Of a stretch of DNA of 64,000 nucleotides, positions 25,833-37,136 are shown in pieces. The DNA is from Lamellibrachia columna (Eukaryota; Annelida; Polychaeta; Sabellida; Siboglinidae). The position numbers were made by a program, and so were the translations under genes. The notes below the pieces were generated by a model that worked only from the letters and a program-made list of their open reading frames with translations, had not been told where the DNA came from and did not search any database. Numbering within the stretch: position 1 is the first letter of the stretch; each line of letters begins with the position of its first letter. The DNA is taken from positions 15,968,763 to 16,032,762 of the forward strand of contig OY759269.1 in the NCBI GenBank assembly GCA_963662155.1. The letters run 5' to 3'.

Positions 25833-26309
25833 CTATCGTCTGGTCTGGCTATGCATGTCTGGGCACGTTTTGCGAAGTGTCTGGATTTCTCGAATGAACT
25901 GACGACTATCCATGAGTATCTGACCAAATACGTTCTGTCCAGGCTGTCCAGTGTAGGTAAGCATGCTCCAGAAAACTTCCCTACTTCTTACACATTCCTT
26001 TAACGGTGTTTGGTGCGTGTCTAATAGACGTTTGCGAAGTGTCGTGTCACGAAATTTAATCCCGATTAAGTATTCCATGATCTGTCGTCTTTCTTCTTTC
26101 CATAGTGCTCGTAACTGAGGCTTCTCTCGAATGGTCTTGCTAAGGTATTTCGCCTGTAGTCCAGTTCGTGTGGCTAGCATTTTGTCTGCTGTCTCCATAT
26201 CGCCATAAAACACGCATTTCCTCTACATGTACGCAGCTTCTACGGTGTTAAAAGTATGGTTCCATGCATGTATCCTACACACGTAGAAGTTAGACAGGAA
26301 ACTGTTCAT
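25833..26309 (-). pseudogene. NADAR-domain protein with one in-frame stop
   Basis: Reading from the ATG at 26309, the frame is that of the NADAR (YbiA-like) superfamily and nearly full-length (about 158 codons). It has FLSNFYV at residue 4, an EAAY helix start at 24, FYGDMETADKM, and later MEYLIGIKFRDTTLRKRLLD. It ends with FWSMLTYTGQPGQNVFGQ and LMDSRQFI, matching the W-x-x-G...GxNxLGxxLMxxR end of the family. A single TAG at 26223-26225 (codon 29) interrupts it. NADAR proteins hydrolyse ADP-ribosyl or N-glycosidic bonds (family knowledge). A role against host ADP-ribosylation is inference. An AT-rich TATTTAAATA lies 35-45 bp upstream. Confidence 0.8.
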
Positions 26310-26480
26310 TCTGACTTTATGTTGTTAAAAATTACATGCACTGTATTTAAATACGAGTGTTATGCAACGTTCGCCTAGGACGCAGTGACTTGGTTTTTTA
26401 CCCGTAATAAATGGGATTTTGGTTTCAGCGTCGGTTAGCTGGCAGTCCTATCGCATCTGTTTTGATTGTGATGGATTTGT

Positions 26481-26650
26481 TATTGTTCTAGTGGCTTACG
26501 TCAGCTGTACGTCGAATGACTGGGATTTCTTTTCGCGTTTCTTTCTTATTGTTCTAGTTGCTTACGTCAGCTGTACGTCGACTGACTGGGATTTCTTTTC
26601 GCGTTTCTTTCTTATTGTTCTAGCGGCTTACGTCAGCTGCACGTCGACTA
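26481..26650. repeat. 66-bp tandem repeat, about 2.6 copies
   Basis: The unit begins TATTGTTCTAG and includes CTTACGTCAGCTG and TTTCTTTTCGCGTTTC. Copies start at 26481, 26547 and 26613. It is just beyond the NADAR gene and may mark the former terminal region of Polinton 2. Confidence 0.9.
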
Positions 26651-26822
26651 CGTTTATTGCACGACAATCAATATTGAATCAGACATAATATTATACTAGT
26701 AATGCTACTGCCGTTACTGCTACTGCTACTACTACTTCGACCACTACTACAACCACTTATACCACTATATAGGCAGAGCTTAGTCTCGAGAGACGATGTT
26801 GACGCGCCCCGTTTTGAACTTG

Positions 26823-29360
26823 TCAAATTAAACAATTTTGGCAGCGTCCACTGTGGCTGTGAAGGCCGATTCTTGAGTGGCAATCCTTGCCGCAGCCAAA
26901 GCAGACGAAACAGGATGACATTGGTGGTAGTGTGCTTTTTGCTTTTTGCCGCATCCTCTTCTCAGCCGCATGCTGGTGTTTCTTTTCAACTGCCCTTTCA
27001 ATGGCCTCGCGCCACTGGTGAGTTGTCCATAGAGGATGTCTTTCGGCAAGCGGCCGTCCTCCATGCGCCGTACATGACCCAACCAGCGCAGGCGTCTCTG
27101 GCTCACCAGTGAATACATGCTGCGGATCCTGGCACGGTCCAATATGTCGCTGTATGGGATACGATCCTGCCAGGTGATGCCGAGGATATGCTTGAGGCGC
27201 CGCATGAAGAAGGTTTTGAGGCTGCGCTCCTGGCACATGTATGTGGTTCACGATTCGCTGCCATAGAGGAGGGTACTCAACACACAGGCCTGGTAGATTC
27301 TCATCTTGGGGTTCTCAGTGAGCATCTTATTTTCCCATACTCTTTTGGTCAGCTTGGCCATAGTGCATGCGGCTTTTCCGATGCGACTGTTTATCTCCGT
27401 GTCCAGCGAAAGGTTGTTGGAGATGTTTGACCCGAGGTAGGTGAAGTCTTCTACTACCTCCAGGGTGTAGTCATTGATATTGACGAAGGGGACTTGGCTG
27501 GCATCCCGTGCAATGACGTTAGTTTTCCTTCAGGCTGATTGTAAGTCCAAACTCTCTGCAGGCGTGTGCAAAGCGATTGACCAGCCTCTGGAGGGCCTCT
27601 CCTGAGTGGGCAGTGAGTGCTGCATCATCCGCAAACAGCATCTCTCTGACGTATACGTATACGTCTGTCACCTTTTTTTTGGCACGCAGACGTGCCAGGT
27701 TGAACAGCTTCCCATCAGATCTGGTGTGCAGGTAGATACCGTCTGAGGAAGAGTCGAAGGCATATGACAGAAGGAGGGAGAAGAAGATCCCAAACAATGT
27801 TGGAGCAAGGGCACAGCCTTGCTTGACACCGCTGCAGACAGGGAAGGGCTCCGATGTCGAACCATCGCACACAACTGTACCCTTCATGTTCTCATGGAAG
27901 GAGACCACCATGCTGCGTAGCTTGGGAGGGCAGCCGATATTATCAAGTAGGCGGAAGAGTCATTTCCTGCTGACAAGATCGAAGGCCGTGGTTAAGTCAA
28001 TGAACGCCACGTAGAGGGGCATTCCCTGTTCTCTGCACTTGTCCTGGAGCTGGCGTACTGAGAAGATCATATCGATGGTGGATCTTCCTGCCCTGAACGC
28101 GCACTGGGATTCTGGATAGACACGTGAGGCAAGTTTCTGAAGTCTGATTAGTAGGACCCGAGCGAAGGCCTTCCCCACAATGCTCAATAATGATATGCCC
28201 CTATAGTTGTTGCAGTCACTGCGGTCGCCTTTGTTTTTGTACAAGGTGACTATTGTAGCATCCCGCATTTCTTGAGGGACTGTTCGTTCATTCCAGCAGA
28301 GACAGTGCAGTTGACGCAGGTGCTGTAGTACGGCGGGCTTCGCTTCGCTTCACTTCTGGCGGTATGCTGTCACATCCTGGTGCCTTGCCGCAAGAAAGGG
28401 AGTCAATAACTTTGCTAAGGTCCTCGATTGTGAGCTCGTTGTCCAGCTCCTCCACCATAGGCAAGTCTCTGATGGCGTTGAGAGCAGCATTAGTAACGAC
28501 TGTTTCTCGGGAGTACAGTTCTGAATAATGTTCAACCCATCGCTCCATCTGTTTATACCCGTCTGTGAGCATCTCTCCTGATGTGAATTTCAGTGGAGCC
28601 ATCTTCCTTACAGTGGGGCCAACAGTTTTCTTGATGCCATCGTACAGGCCGCGTACGTTTCCGCAGTCGGCTGAGCTTTGGATACTCTCGCACAGTTTCA
28701 GCCACTAGTCATTTGCATAGCGTCTTGCTGTGCGTTGTGCGATGCTCCGCGCAGATCTGAGAGCCGACAGTGTCTTCTCGCATGGATTGTGTTTGTATGC
28801 AAGTAGGGCTTCTCGTTTGGTTTGAATGACGGGTACCATAACATGTAGGTTAGCATTGAACCAGTCTTGGTTTGGTCTTTCTCTCTTGCCAAATGCAGTT
28901 ATCGCTGCATTGTAGATGGTATTACTGAGGGTGTTCCACCTTGCTGTGGCGTCCTGATCCGGAAGGTCCTGAAGGGACTGCTCAAGGGAGGCTACGAACT
29001 GCTCTCTTCGTTGGGGGTCTGCAGTTCTAGCAACATTTATGCGAGTGCGACCTGTGGGCTTGGAGCGGTGCAGCTTACGCGGAGAGAGTCTCACTTTACT
29101 GCACACCAAGGCATGGTCTGTATCACAATCTGCACTGTGGTAGCTACGTGTTGCTAGGACATTGTTCAGAGCAGAGCGTCTGGCGATGACGAGGTCTAGT
29201 TGATGCCATTGTTTGGGGGGATATTTGGTCATTTGGTTAAGTAGTTTGTGTTTTTTTCGCATGTAACCTGCTGCGTCACTGCGTGGTAGTGAATAAGTTC
29301 CCCCTTTTTGGTCTACCCTTTGCGAGATCCCAGGAAAGTCACTACACGGTTGGCTTTGTA
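26823..29360 (-). mobile_element. Non-LTR retrotransposon, 5'-truncated, minus strand
   Basis: Blocks read from right to left: a linker region (28705-29379), the start of reverse transcriptase (28288-28602), RT core with YKNKGDRSDCNNYRGISLLS and FIDLTTAFDLVSRK (27960-28268), then GVKQGCALAPTLF and the catalytic MLFADDAAL (27519-27911). The C-terminal tail has RRLRWLGHVRRMEDGRLPKD (26828-27238). The ADD box is intact, but the frame is broken at least four times. The endonuclease domain is missing. It differs in family from the LINE at 1-1836. Confidence 0.88.
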
Positions 29361-29364
29361 AAGC

Positions 29365-29510
29365 AGACGTAGAAAGCAATCGAAGAAAACGAGGAAGGCC
29401 TCAAAGAAAATGGATAGACGACATAAAGGAGTGGACGAAGCTGGGGTGGAATTCATCCAACATGAAAGTGAAAGATGTGTTGAATGGAAAATTTAAAGAG
29501 TATTCTGCAA
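29365..29510 (+). mobile_element. Second LINE fragment (RT C-terminal tail)
   Basis: The plus-strand reading gives a basic RGRPQRKWIDDIKEWTKLGW tail typical of the end of endonuclease-type LINE reverse transcriptases. It abuts the truncated LINE on the other strand. Confidence 0.6.
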
Positions 29511-29639
29511 ATGCGGAGAAAGCGTTTAGATACATATTTATTGTGGTTGCATCGACATTGTCTCTGCAGCTTGCACTGTTTTTTTTTAACCCAGACAGGT
29601 TTGATCATCTAATTGTAATCTATGTTTTGTTCACAGTAT

Positions 29640-29760
29640 TAATACAAATGTCGGAACTAGAGCTTTTTCAGTTGCTGCACCGACTCTGTGGACCTCACTC
29701 CCTGTCAGTGTTAAGTATGTTGGAAAAACGAAAAACCCATTTGTTTAAACGTGCTTAACC
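29640..29760 (+). mobile_element. Third LINE fragment (CR1/L2-like C-terminus)
   Basis: A plus-strand frame has AFSVAAPTLWTSLPVSVK, a hallmark of the extreme C-terminus of CR1/L2-type LINEs. It then shifts frame into KTHLFKRA. Only about 40 residues remain. Confidence 0.65.
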
Positions 29761-31189
29761 TCCATAGCTCCCCAGCGTACCAATCCAACTGTTTACAACT
29801 GGAACTGCTTATCGATTAGAAACTGCTTAACCCCTTTTGTGCGCTGACGAGTTTGGGTCTTCTGAGGATTTCAGCGCAGTAGAAGTATTTTATATATCAT
29901 TAGTATTACTTTATTATTATATTATTATTTCTCATCCACGTATTGATGCTATCTGTCCATGAGGCTCTTGGTCTTCCCCTGCCTATTTTTCTTTCCACAA
30001 TTATTATAAACACTTGTTATGTGCAATATTATTTCCCGTTATAGGTCTTTGGTATATAACATATCGACGTTATATATATAATGCGTAGCTCGTGTGTGGG
30101 CATGTAGCAATAATGCGTAGTACAGTAAAATGTTACATAATAAAGTGCATGCTTAATTTCACGAAAATATTCGATATAAATAAACAAAACGAAATATAAT
30201 TTATTTATTTGAAAACTGCTAACTAAATATGCATTGATTATAGACAATGAACAATAATATACTGTGCATGCTCCTGTACTGTAACACCGGCGCGTGCAAC
30301 AAAGAATAAAATAATTTGCTGTTTAAATGTTCGTACTTACCCCAAACTCGAATGATACACCTCTGCTATCGTGCTCTGTTGCGACTTGACAATTTCCTGA
30401 ACATTTTCCGAATTTATACTCTCACCGCATTGTTTGTCACGTCCTTAATCAATACGTGCTCATTTACATGTTGAGACAAAATATAATGTCATTGTGACAC
30501 TGTGGCACTATTTTAGTGAGATTGGTGGTAGCTGTATGTATTTACTGCATTGATTATACATTTAAATGTAATTACACTTAAGATGTGGTGTTGTGACAAA
30601 ATGAATTTGTGGCACTGAACTTTTTCTATTTAAATTAGATAACTATTTAAATAAGGTTGATAGTTACTGCTATGAAAATAAATATCAATATAATTTATAT
30701 TATATATTCATATTTATCATTATTAAACCAATTTGCGGAACAGTTTTCAGACGCCTAAATTACAGCTTTTTTACAAACTAATAAATGGGAAACCCAGTTG
30801 TGTTTGGCTATGTGACGTCATGATTGAAGGGTCATTGTGGCACTGGACACATTTGTAATTTAACTGATATAATCATTTAAATGAGATTGATAGTAGCTCG
30901 AAGTATTTACTGCTATGAACATGAGTTTGAATATAATTAATCTTAACTTGCAATATTTATTATCATTAATCCAATTTTTTTTACAAATAAACTTTAGACA
31001 CTGCGGTATTGTAATACCTGTCTAAACGGTATTTATGTATGATTTTAACTCATCTAATGACATTCAGCACGCTGATGGTGTTACACAATGTGTACATCTC
31101 AACTCTAAGTATTGTTAGTAAGTTAGTTAGTATGTTGTGTTATGTTATCAGTTGACAACTACGTATTGTTAGTTAGTTAATCTCTATTG
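29761..31189. other. Non-coding AT-rich stretch with dispersed repeats
   Basis: No gene seen. Segments near 30480-30680 and 30830-30990 share phrases (GTGGCACTG, ATTTACTGC) with each other and, inverted, with 35690-35930. They are copies of one non-coding repeat family. Confidence 0.5.
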
Positions 31190-31515
31190 AAGGTACGTTC
31201 TTATATTGCACTCTGTCCCGTCTTTGGGACTGTTCAAAGCAATTTACACTTCACCCTCTGGCAGACCTGTTTATCCTAAAGCCACCTCGACTTCTCTTGG
31301 AAGCATTCAGCCACGCTGTCATTACTGCGCAAATGCTATTCGTTCACATATCCACTTCAGTCTATAGCCAAGTACCCATTTATACAGATGAGTGAACTGT
31401 GGCAACGTGCGGTGAGCGAAATTGTCCATGCTTCGAAACGACATCAAGTGGATTCGAACCCGGGTTCTCTCGATAGAGAGTCCGATGTTCTAACCGTACA
31501 CCACCGTGTTTGAAT
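31190..31515 (-). mobile_element. tRNA-derived SINE, minus strand
   Basis: The head on the minus strand carries polymerase III box motifs: a B box (GGTTCGAATCC-like, from GGATTCGAACCCGGGTTCTC on the plus strand). The tail (CAGTCCCAAAGACGG) matches the tail of the other copies at 33225 and 54885. The body contains CACTCATCTG and GTGCC-type shared phrases. Confidence 0.65.
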
Positions 31516-31892
31516 GTAAAATATATATTATATGTTATATATAATATTTACCAACAAGCTTGCGAGAAAGCCAGTGCGCCGCTGCACGGACATAGAATGT
31601 TGTCTATACCACAGAAAACAAATCTGGCGTTATCATAAACTCTTTAATCATAATAAAGAATAAAACGAAATTGCCGCCGTCAAACCCAATTGACGTAAGC
31701 TGAAGTCAGTTGATACTGGGAGGCACACACCTTCTTTTCATACTGGTTAATGTTGTGTCGGCGGTTAACGGGCGGTATCGTGGCCATATTTGGTCGTTTC
31801 ACCTAAGGAGGATTGTTTGTGAGTCTCCTTCTTCTGACGCATTCTGTGTGGGAAAATGTCACGTTGAACAGTGTTTGTGAGTGAGTGAGTGA

Positions 31893-32039
<147 letters not shown>

Positions 32040-32040
32040 T

Positions 32041-32954
32041 GTTTGTGTGCCCCGGGGCATCTTGCCCCGACTTGATTTGGTCAGTTTGTACGCGTAGTCA
32101 GGTAGTGGGAAATGTTTTTACTTTGATAACATTTACGTGTTTTATAAGTACGATCTATCATTTCATATAGACGGTAGACTGCAATTCGGACTACACTTAA
32201 TTAAATAAAAGCCAACGTCATGGTGTTGGGGATATGCACCTAACCGTGTAAACATTTGCAACTACAATCAAGAATATCACGCCAGTGGTTCACTCTAAAA
32301 GTGTGAGATTCTAATCAAGTATAAGATCTCCTGGCGACTGACACGTTGACCATGGTGACCAATGAGTGCCCGGCAGTTCTTGGAATTGTTGCTTTGAATA
32401 GTAATCAGAATACTTAGAACAGTTATTTGTACCTGTCGAAACGGTAGTTAAGAAAACAAAGACAACGGACTTCGGAGAGTTCCGGGATGATTTCTTAATG
32501 TTAAAGAGGTATCTGCTAAAAAAAAAACAACCCCCTGAGGACGGGCATGAAACCCTTTTGGCAAACATACGACGAAGTGTTTACAAAATTAGTGTTCATT
32601 TGGTGAGCGAATATTGCCAGACAGCAAGCACTAGTGACGTAGTGTTATGTAACAGTATGGCCCGGTCAATTAAATTAAGATGTTCCTTTCAGATTGTTCA
32701 CAATACAGCTATGTTAACACAACGTTAACTATATTAATGATGTGTGTGTGTGTGTCGTGTGTTTCTGGGCGCGAAGATTGTACCATTTAACTATCCGTGA
32801 CTTCGGCATACGTCAATTAAATTTGACGGCGGCAACATCGGGAGTGTGCAGGGTATGAGCGTGGGTTGTTGATGTGCGAGATGTGTGTCAATGACTAAGT
32901 TACATGGGACATCTTTTTGACCGGGCACACTGTCCTCCGATTCTTTCTTCTTTT
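32041..32954. other. Non-coding stretch
   Basis: No gene seen. The segment 32715-32835 (GGGCGCGAAGATTG, CCGTGACTTCGGCATACGTCAAT) resembles the arm of the fold-back element at 35.0-36.4 kb. It is also partly inverted relative to 31670-31720 (GCCGCCGTCAAACCCAATTG), so another decayed member of that family spans this place. Confidence 0.5.
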
Positions 32955-33224
32955 ATAAAAAAAGGTGTTTCTTTTAAAAACACATTTAATATTTGTATTT
33001 ATTGAGAAATGCCATGCACAATATGAAAACAACTCGCTGCTTACCAACGCTCAACGATGACCGATTGATCGTTCTGAAAATTTAGTGTATCGGCAGCAAT
33101 TGATGTTGGCGGAAAAATACGTTATTTTATAAAGTATATAAAGTATAATTTATCATTAAGAGGACGATGACGTCCGGCCTACATCTCGCTGTCCCCGCGT
33201 TCACTCACCTGTATCACTTGCATG

Positions 33225-33478
33225 TTGCGCGGTAGTGTAGCGGTTAGATCGTCGGCCTGTCAAGAGGACCCTTTGGCAATTTAGTTCACCCCACGTTTCC
33301 GCAGTTCACTCAGCTGAACGAAGGAGCACCTATAGGTGGATATAAAAAGCCAGCCTGGCTGAATACTTCCCAGAGAAGTCGAGATGGCGTTGGAATGAAC
33401 ATACATGGTAGTGGGTGAAGTGTAAATCCCTTTGAGTAATCCAAAGGACTGGATAACTATATAAGAACGTATATTTAA
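33225..33478 (+). mobile_element. tRNA-derived SINE, plus strand
   Basis: It starts GCGCGGTAGTGTAGCGGTTA, which contains a good pol III A box; the B box is degraded. The tail has CAAAGGACTGGATAACTATATAAGAACG, a phrase shared by the other copies, so it is one SINE family. Confidence 0.75.
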
Positions 33479-34089
33479 CCTAATTTATGCATACAAAGCG
33501 TGGTGAAAGTTTCAGACAACAGAAAGATGCAGGCCAGTTTGGTAAAAATAATCTAACCAACTCTGTTAAACATGTCGCAAACGCTCTTAATCTAAATATA
33601 TAAAATTTCGCTAAATATTAATACGCCTACCGTGTTACGAGACTGCAACAACCAACATGCCTACGCATTTTCAAATTCGCTTCAAACTGCGACATTTGAT
33701 TGCTAAATGTGTGACATTTTAAACGTTCCTGCTTTCCTGGCAGAATGCTGTTACTTCGTGTGGCAAATACAATCGTTGACATCGGCTGACTTGCATACGG
33801 CAATACTTGTGGTAATGTCCCACATGTGTATGTTAGTGATGTCCTTATCTGAAGAACAACTGCAGGAGTGCGTCACAACTTAAGGCATATTCGTTTTGCA
33901 TTATTCCCGTATTTTTTCTCGCTACATTCAGTAATCTGATACTATACAAAATTACACTTTTGTGATTTGAATCGCCCGTGAATCATTCGAGACGGCGGCA
34001 GAGTAGCACAACTAATCATACAAGACTGTAGGCCACGTCCGATTACTGGCACTACTCCGCCAGATGTTGAGAACGACTCGCTGGACGAT

Positions 34090-34353
34090 TCATTCCGCGA
34101 GGGTGCCATTTAAAATGTATTTAAAACGCATAAGATTAATTTCAAACTGGAGATCATGGTCTACGTCTTTGCAGTCGGCTGTCATTAGGTTCCAAACAAT
34201 AACATTTCCTTTTGTTGTTTGATCCGCGATGCCGTAAACAATACTATCGTCATGATATAACGTGCGCAGCGGAGAATGGCAACGAAGAACCGTAACATCA
34301 GGTCGGGGATAATTAAACTGGTGCGGAAGAAAGCTAAGAAAATTTATCGACAA
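34090..34353 (-). CDS. Unidentified exon-like open frame in duplicated segment
   Basis: The minus-strand frame follows a good acceptor (TTAGCTTTCTTCCGCACCAG) and reads through PRPDVTVLRCHSPLRTLYH and TTKGNVIVWNLMTADC to a TAA. The same frame in the other copy (about 56130-56370) has two in-frame TAA codons, so that copy is dead. No family is recognised. It may be a captured host exon carried by the repeat. Confidence 0.35.
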   Translation of the reverse strand: MSINFLSFLPHQFNYPRPDVTVLRCHSPLRTLYHDDSIVYGIADQTTKGNVIVWNLMTADCKDVDHDLQFEINLMRFKYILNGTLAE

Positions 34354-34370
34354 TCCATTTTAAGCGTCTA

Positions 34371-34868
34371 TTGTTTATTTGTATGGCACAGAAAGCATGG
34401 ATGTACGTGACTGCAGCTGACTTCGTCGTCGCAGCGTCATTTCGTACGCGATGACCTCGTCATGACGTAAATAACTAGTACAGTCCTTATCACGAGCGTC
34501 CAGTTCCGCTTTTAGCATTGCACCCCATTGTCGCACGGCACGTCTTGTACGCTTGTGTAAATATTCTTCCTAATCACCTTTTGTGCGTGTACGGATATAG
34601 TGTATTAGGCACTCAATTCGTTGCACGCAATTGTCGAATGCATTTTGACGTCAGAATCCTAATTATGACCAATGAGCGTGCGCCTTTGTCTCGGTTGCTA
34701 TAGTTAAAGCCTCCGCGACTTCCGTCAAGTTTCGCCTTAGCAACCATGTTTACATACGCAGTGGCATTTTGAAAGTGGTCTATGTCTATATGATAATCAA
34801 CAAGAACCCGTAGGTTATTACGCCAAAGTGGGGACGAGTGTTAAAGCATTGCACGGAATTTAGATATT
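34371..34868. other. Non-coding stretch, no gene seen
   Basis: No supported coding region. GC content is slightly higher than in the flanks. Confidence 0.4.
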
Positions 34869-34869
34869 A

Positions 34870-35023
34870 AGTGAGTGAGTGAGTGAGTGAGTGAGTGAGT
34901 GAGTGAGTGAGTGAGTGAGTGAGTGAGTGAGTGAGTGAGTGAGTGAGTGAGTGAGTGAGAGGGTGGGTGGGTAGGTGGGTGGGAAGGTAGGTGGGTGGGT
35001 GGGAGGGTGGGTGGGTGGGTGGG
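34870..35023. repeat. (GTGA)n then GGTG-type tetranucleotide repeats
   Basis: About 90 bp of GTGA units pass into GGGT/GGGA units, directly next to the left arm of the fold-back element. Confidence 0.95.
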
Positions 35024-36380
35024 TTAACTATGATAACTGATGAATATGGCGAAGATTGCATTAATGATATGCTAATACAACATTAACTGTGTATGTTGTA
35101 TGTGTCTGGGGCGAAGATTATATGAACAAACTACCCGTGACTTCAGCATAGGACTTTCACAATTTCCTCGAATTTTTCCCGTCTTTTCGTGTGCTCATTG
35201 ATTATATAGAAAAAAAACAAGCAAACAAGTCAACCAGCTGCAAGAGCATTCAACATGAAAACATCTTGAAAGAAAGCAAGAAGCAGACGATAAAACGACG
35301 GTGATGTTACAGAGACACTTGGAAAATACACGTGACACCGGCCCAGGCCTGCCCCTCACTGTTGAACGAAGTTTATTCTCCCCGCGACGCACCAGTGCAA
35401 CAAAGCCAACAAGTAGCCCGCCTCCACTACCGCTTATTATAATTTATAAAAACATTGTTGTCGATAGGATGATGGAATTTAAACAAAACATTTGGTTTCA
35501 GTTTAAATTGCAACAGTTTCCAGTGATACAATGAACTTTCAATCGTGACGTCACACTGCCAAACACAAACACAACAGGGTTTCCTATTAATTAGTTCGTA
35601 AGAAAGCAATAATTTGGGTGTACGGGAGCTGTTTTGCAAATTGCATTAATGATACTAAGTATGTTTTTTTTTAAAATAAATTACACCATATTGATATTTA
35701 TTTTCGTAGCAGTAACTATCAATCTCATTAAAATAATTATCTAATTAAAATAAAAGCAGTTCAGTGCCACAATAGTATTTACTTTGTTGCATTAAAATGT
35801 ATAACCAATGCAGTAAATACACCAATCTACTATCAATCTCGTTAAAATAATTATGCCATTAAAATATTTAAACGCCCAATGACACAATGGCATTCAGTTT
35901 TGAAATCACATTGCTAAGCTAAATAAGCAATAGTCAACAGTGCACAAAGCTAGATGTTTTGTGAACAAGAGCAATTGATTACGTTTTAAAAAAATATAAT
36001 AAGCGCCAGTTAAAGCTGGCTACTTATTGACGCTGTTGTCTTGAAGCGTCGCGTAGAGATTCAATTTCGTTCACCAGTGAGGGGCAGGTCTGGGCCGGTG
36101 TGAGGTTGTATTTGGCTAGTGTCTCTGTAACGTCACCGATTCGTCGTTTTTTTAGCTGCTTCTTGCTTTCTTTCAACATGTTTTTATGCTGAATGTTCTT
36201 CAAGCTTGTTATCTTCGTTGCTTGGTTTTGTGGAAAGGCACAGTGGCCGTGAAACTCAATTCATGTATGCCGAAGTCACGGGCAGTTTATTGATATAATC
36301 TCAGCCCCAGACACAGTTAATGCTGTATTAGCATATAACTGATGCAATCTTCGCCATATTTATGAGTTACCAAAATTAAC
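35020..36380. mobile_element. Fold-back element with long inverted arms
   Basis: The left arm (about 35020-35400) and right arm (about 36060-36380) are reverse complements. Shared phrases are ATATGGCGAAGATTGCAT at both tips, CCGTGACTTC, AAAGCAAGAAGCAG and CAGGCCTGCCCCTCACTG-like text. The arms flank about 650 bp of non-coding DNA that belongs to the 30.5-kb repeat family. Each tip runs into a GGGT/GGGA-type tetranucleotide tract (CCCT on the right), so the simple repeats seem to belong to the termini. No coding capacity. Confidence 0.78.
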
Positions 36381-36744
36381 CCTCCCTCCCTCCCTCCCTC
36401 CCTCCCTCCCTCCCTCCCTCCCTCCCTCCCTCCCTCCCTCCCTCCCTCCCTCCCTCCCTCCCTCCCTCCCTCCCTCCCTCCCTCCCTCCCTCCCTCCCGC
36501 CCGCCCGCCCGCCCGCCCGCCCGCCCGCCCGCCCTCCCTCCCTCCCTCCCTCCCTCCCTCCCTCCCTCCCTCCCTCCCTCCCTCCCTCCCTCCCTCCCTC
36601 CCTCCCTCCCTCCCTCCCTCCCGCCCGCCCGCCCGCCCGCCCGCCCGCCCGCCCGCCCGCCCGCCCGCCCGCCCGCCCGCCCGCCCGCCCGCCCGCCCGC
36701 CCGCCCGCCCGCCCGCCCGCCCGCCCGCCCGCCCGCCCGCCCGC
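36380..36744. repeat. (CCCT)n/(CCCG)n compound microsatellite
   Basis: About 365 bp of alternating CCCT and CCCG blocks. It lies exactly between the fold-back element and the left terminal repeat of Polinton 1. Confidence 0.97.
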
Positions 36745-36826
36745 ACATCCGGTTGCGCGCGCAGCTTCACGAACGCCTCCTAGCGGAGAGTAACTAATCG
36801 GAGAACGATCGTAGTGCCATCTAGCG
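36745..36826 (+). repeat. Polinton 1 left terminal inverted repeat
   Basis: It starts ACATCCGGTTGCGCGCGCAG and ends CATCTAGCG. Only four to five differences separate it from the right copy. The outer edge touches the CCCG repeat. Confidence 0.93.
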
Positions 36827-37136
36827 ACTGATGAGAGGGGAAAGCGCGCAGTCTTCTGGATAACACGTGCGTTCCCTAGCGACTGAATGGAAGACTGACG
36901 GGTGGGGACACCTAACGGACAGTGCGTTGTGTTGTAACCTAGTAAGAAGACGAATAAAAGTATACGATGCACACGTTTTTTTATTGAATACAACAAAGCG
37001 GTAGTGATACAAACGAGACAATCGTAACGACAACAGTACAAGCGTGTTCGAATGAATACAACGGGTATGACGACGATGAGGCGACTTGCTGAGCTAGAGG
37101 TCGCGAACTTACGGGTGTCTCCACCTCGTCAGAGGT
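36827..37136. promoter_or_regulatory. Left sub-terminal region with poly(A) signal
   Basis: About 310 bp without a gene. TTTATT at 36980-36985 is an AATAAA signal on the minus strand, 150 bp past the protease stop, and could end the whole late transcript. Confidence 0.5.

Larger units (their letters stand above)
32955..34370. repeat. Dispersed duplicated segment, copy 1
   Basis: About 1.4 kb, collinear and in the same orientation as 54555-56405. Shared phrases include GAAATGCCATGCACAATAT, AATTGATGTTGGCGG, GCGGTAGTGTAGCGGTT and ATATAACGTGCGCAGCGGAG. It contains a SINE and an exon-like frame. The two copies bracket Polinton 1. Confidence 0.85.

Noticed and set aside
26702..27430. Plus-strand frames opposite the LINE
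   Set aside because: The minus strand holds clear reverse-transcriptase motifs; the plus frames have none.
31440..31510. tRNA gene
   Set aside because: Pol III boxes are present, but no cloverleaf with an anticodon arm forms; it is a SINE head.
34870..36744. Telomere-like repeat
   Set aside because: Tetranucleotide GTGA/GGGT/CCCG units do not match metazoan TTAGGG telomeres.
36317..37041. Long Gly-Arg/Glu repeat proteins on the minus strand
   Set aside because: They are the tetranucleotide CCCT/CCCG tract read in frame and have no other coding features.
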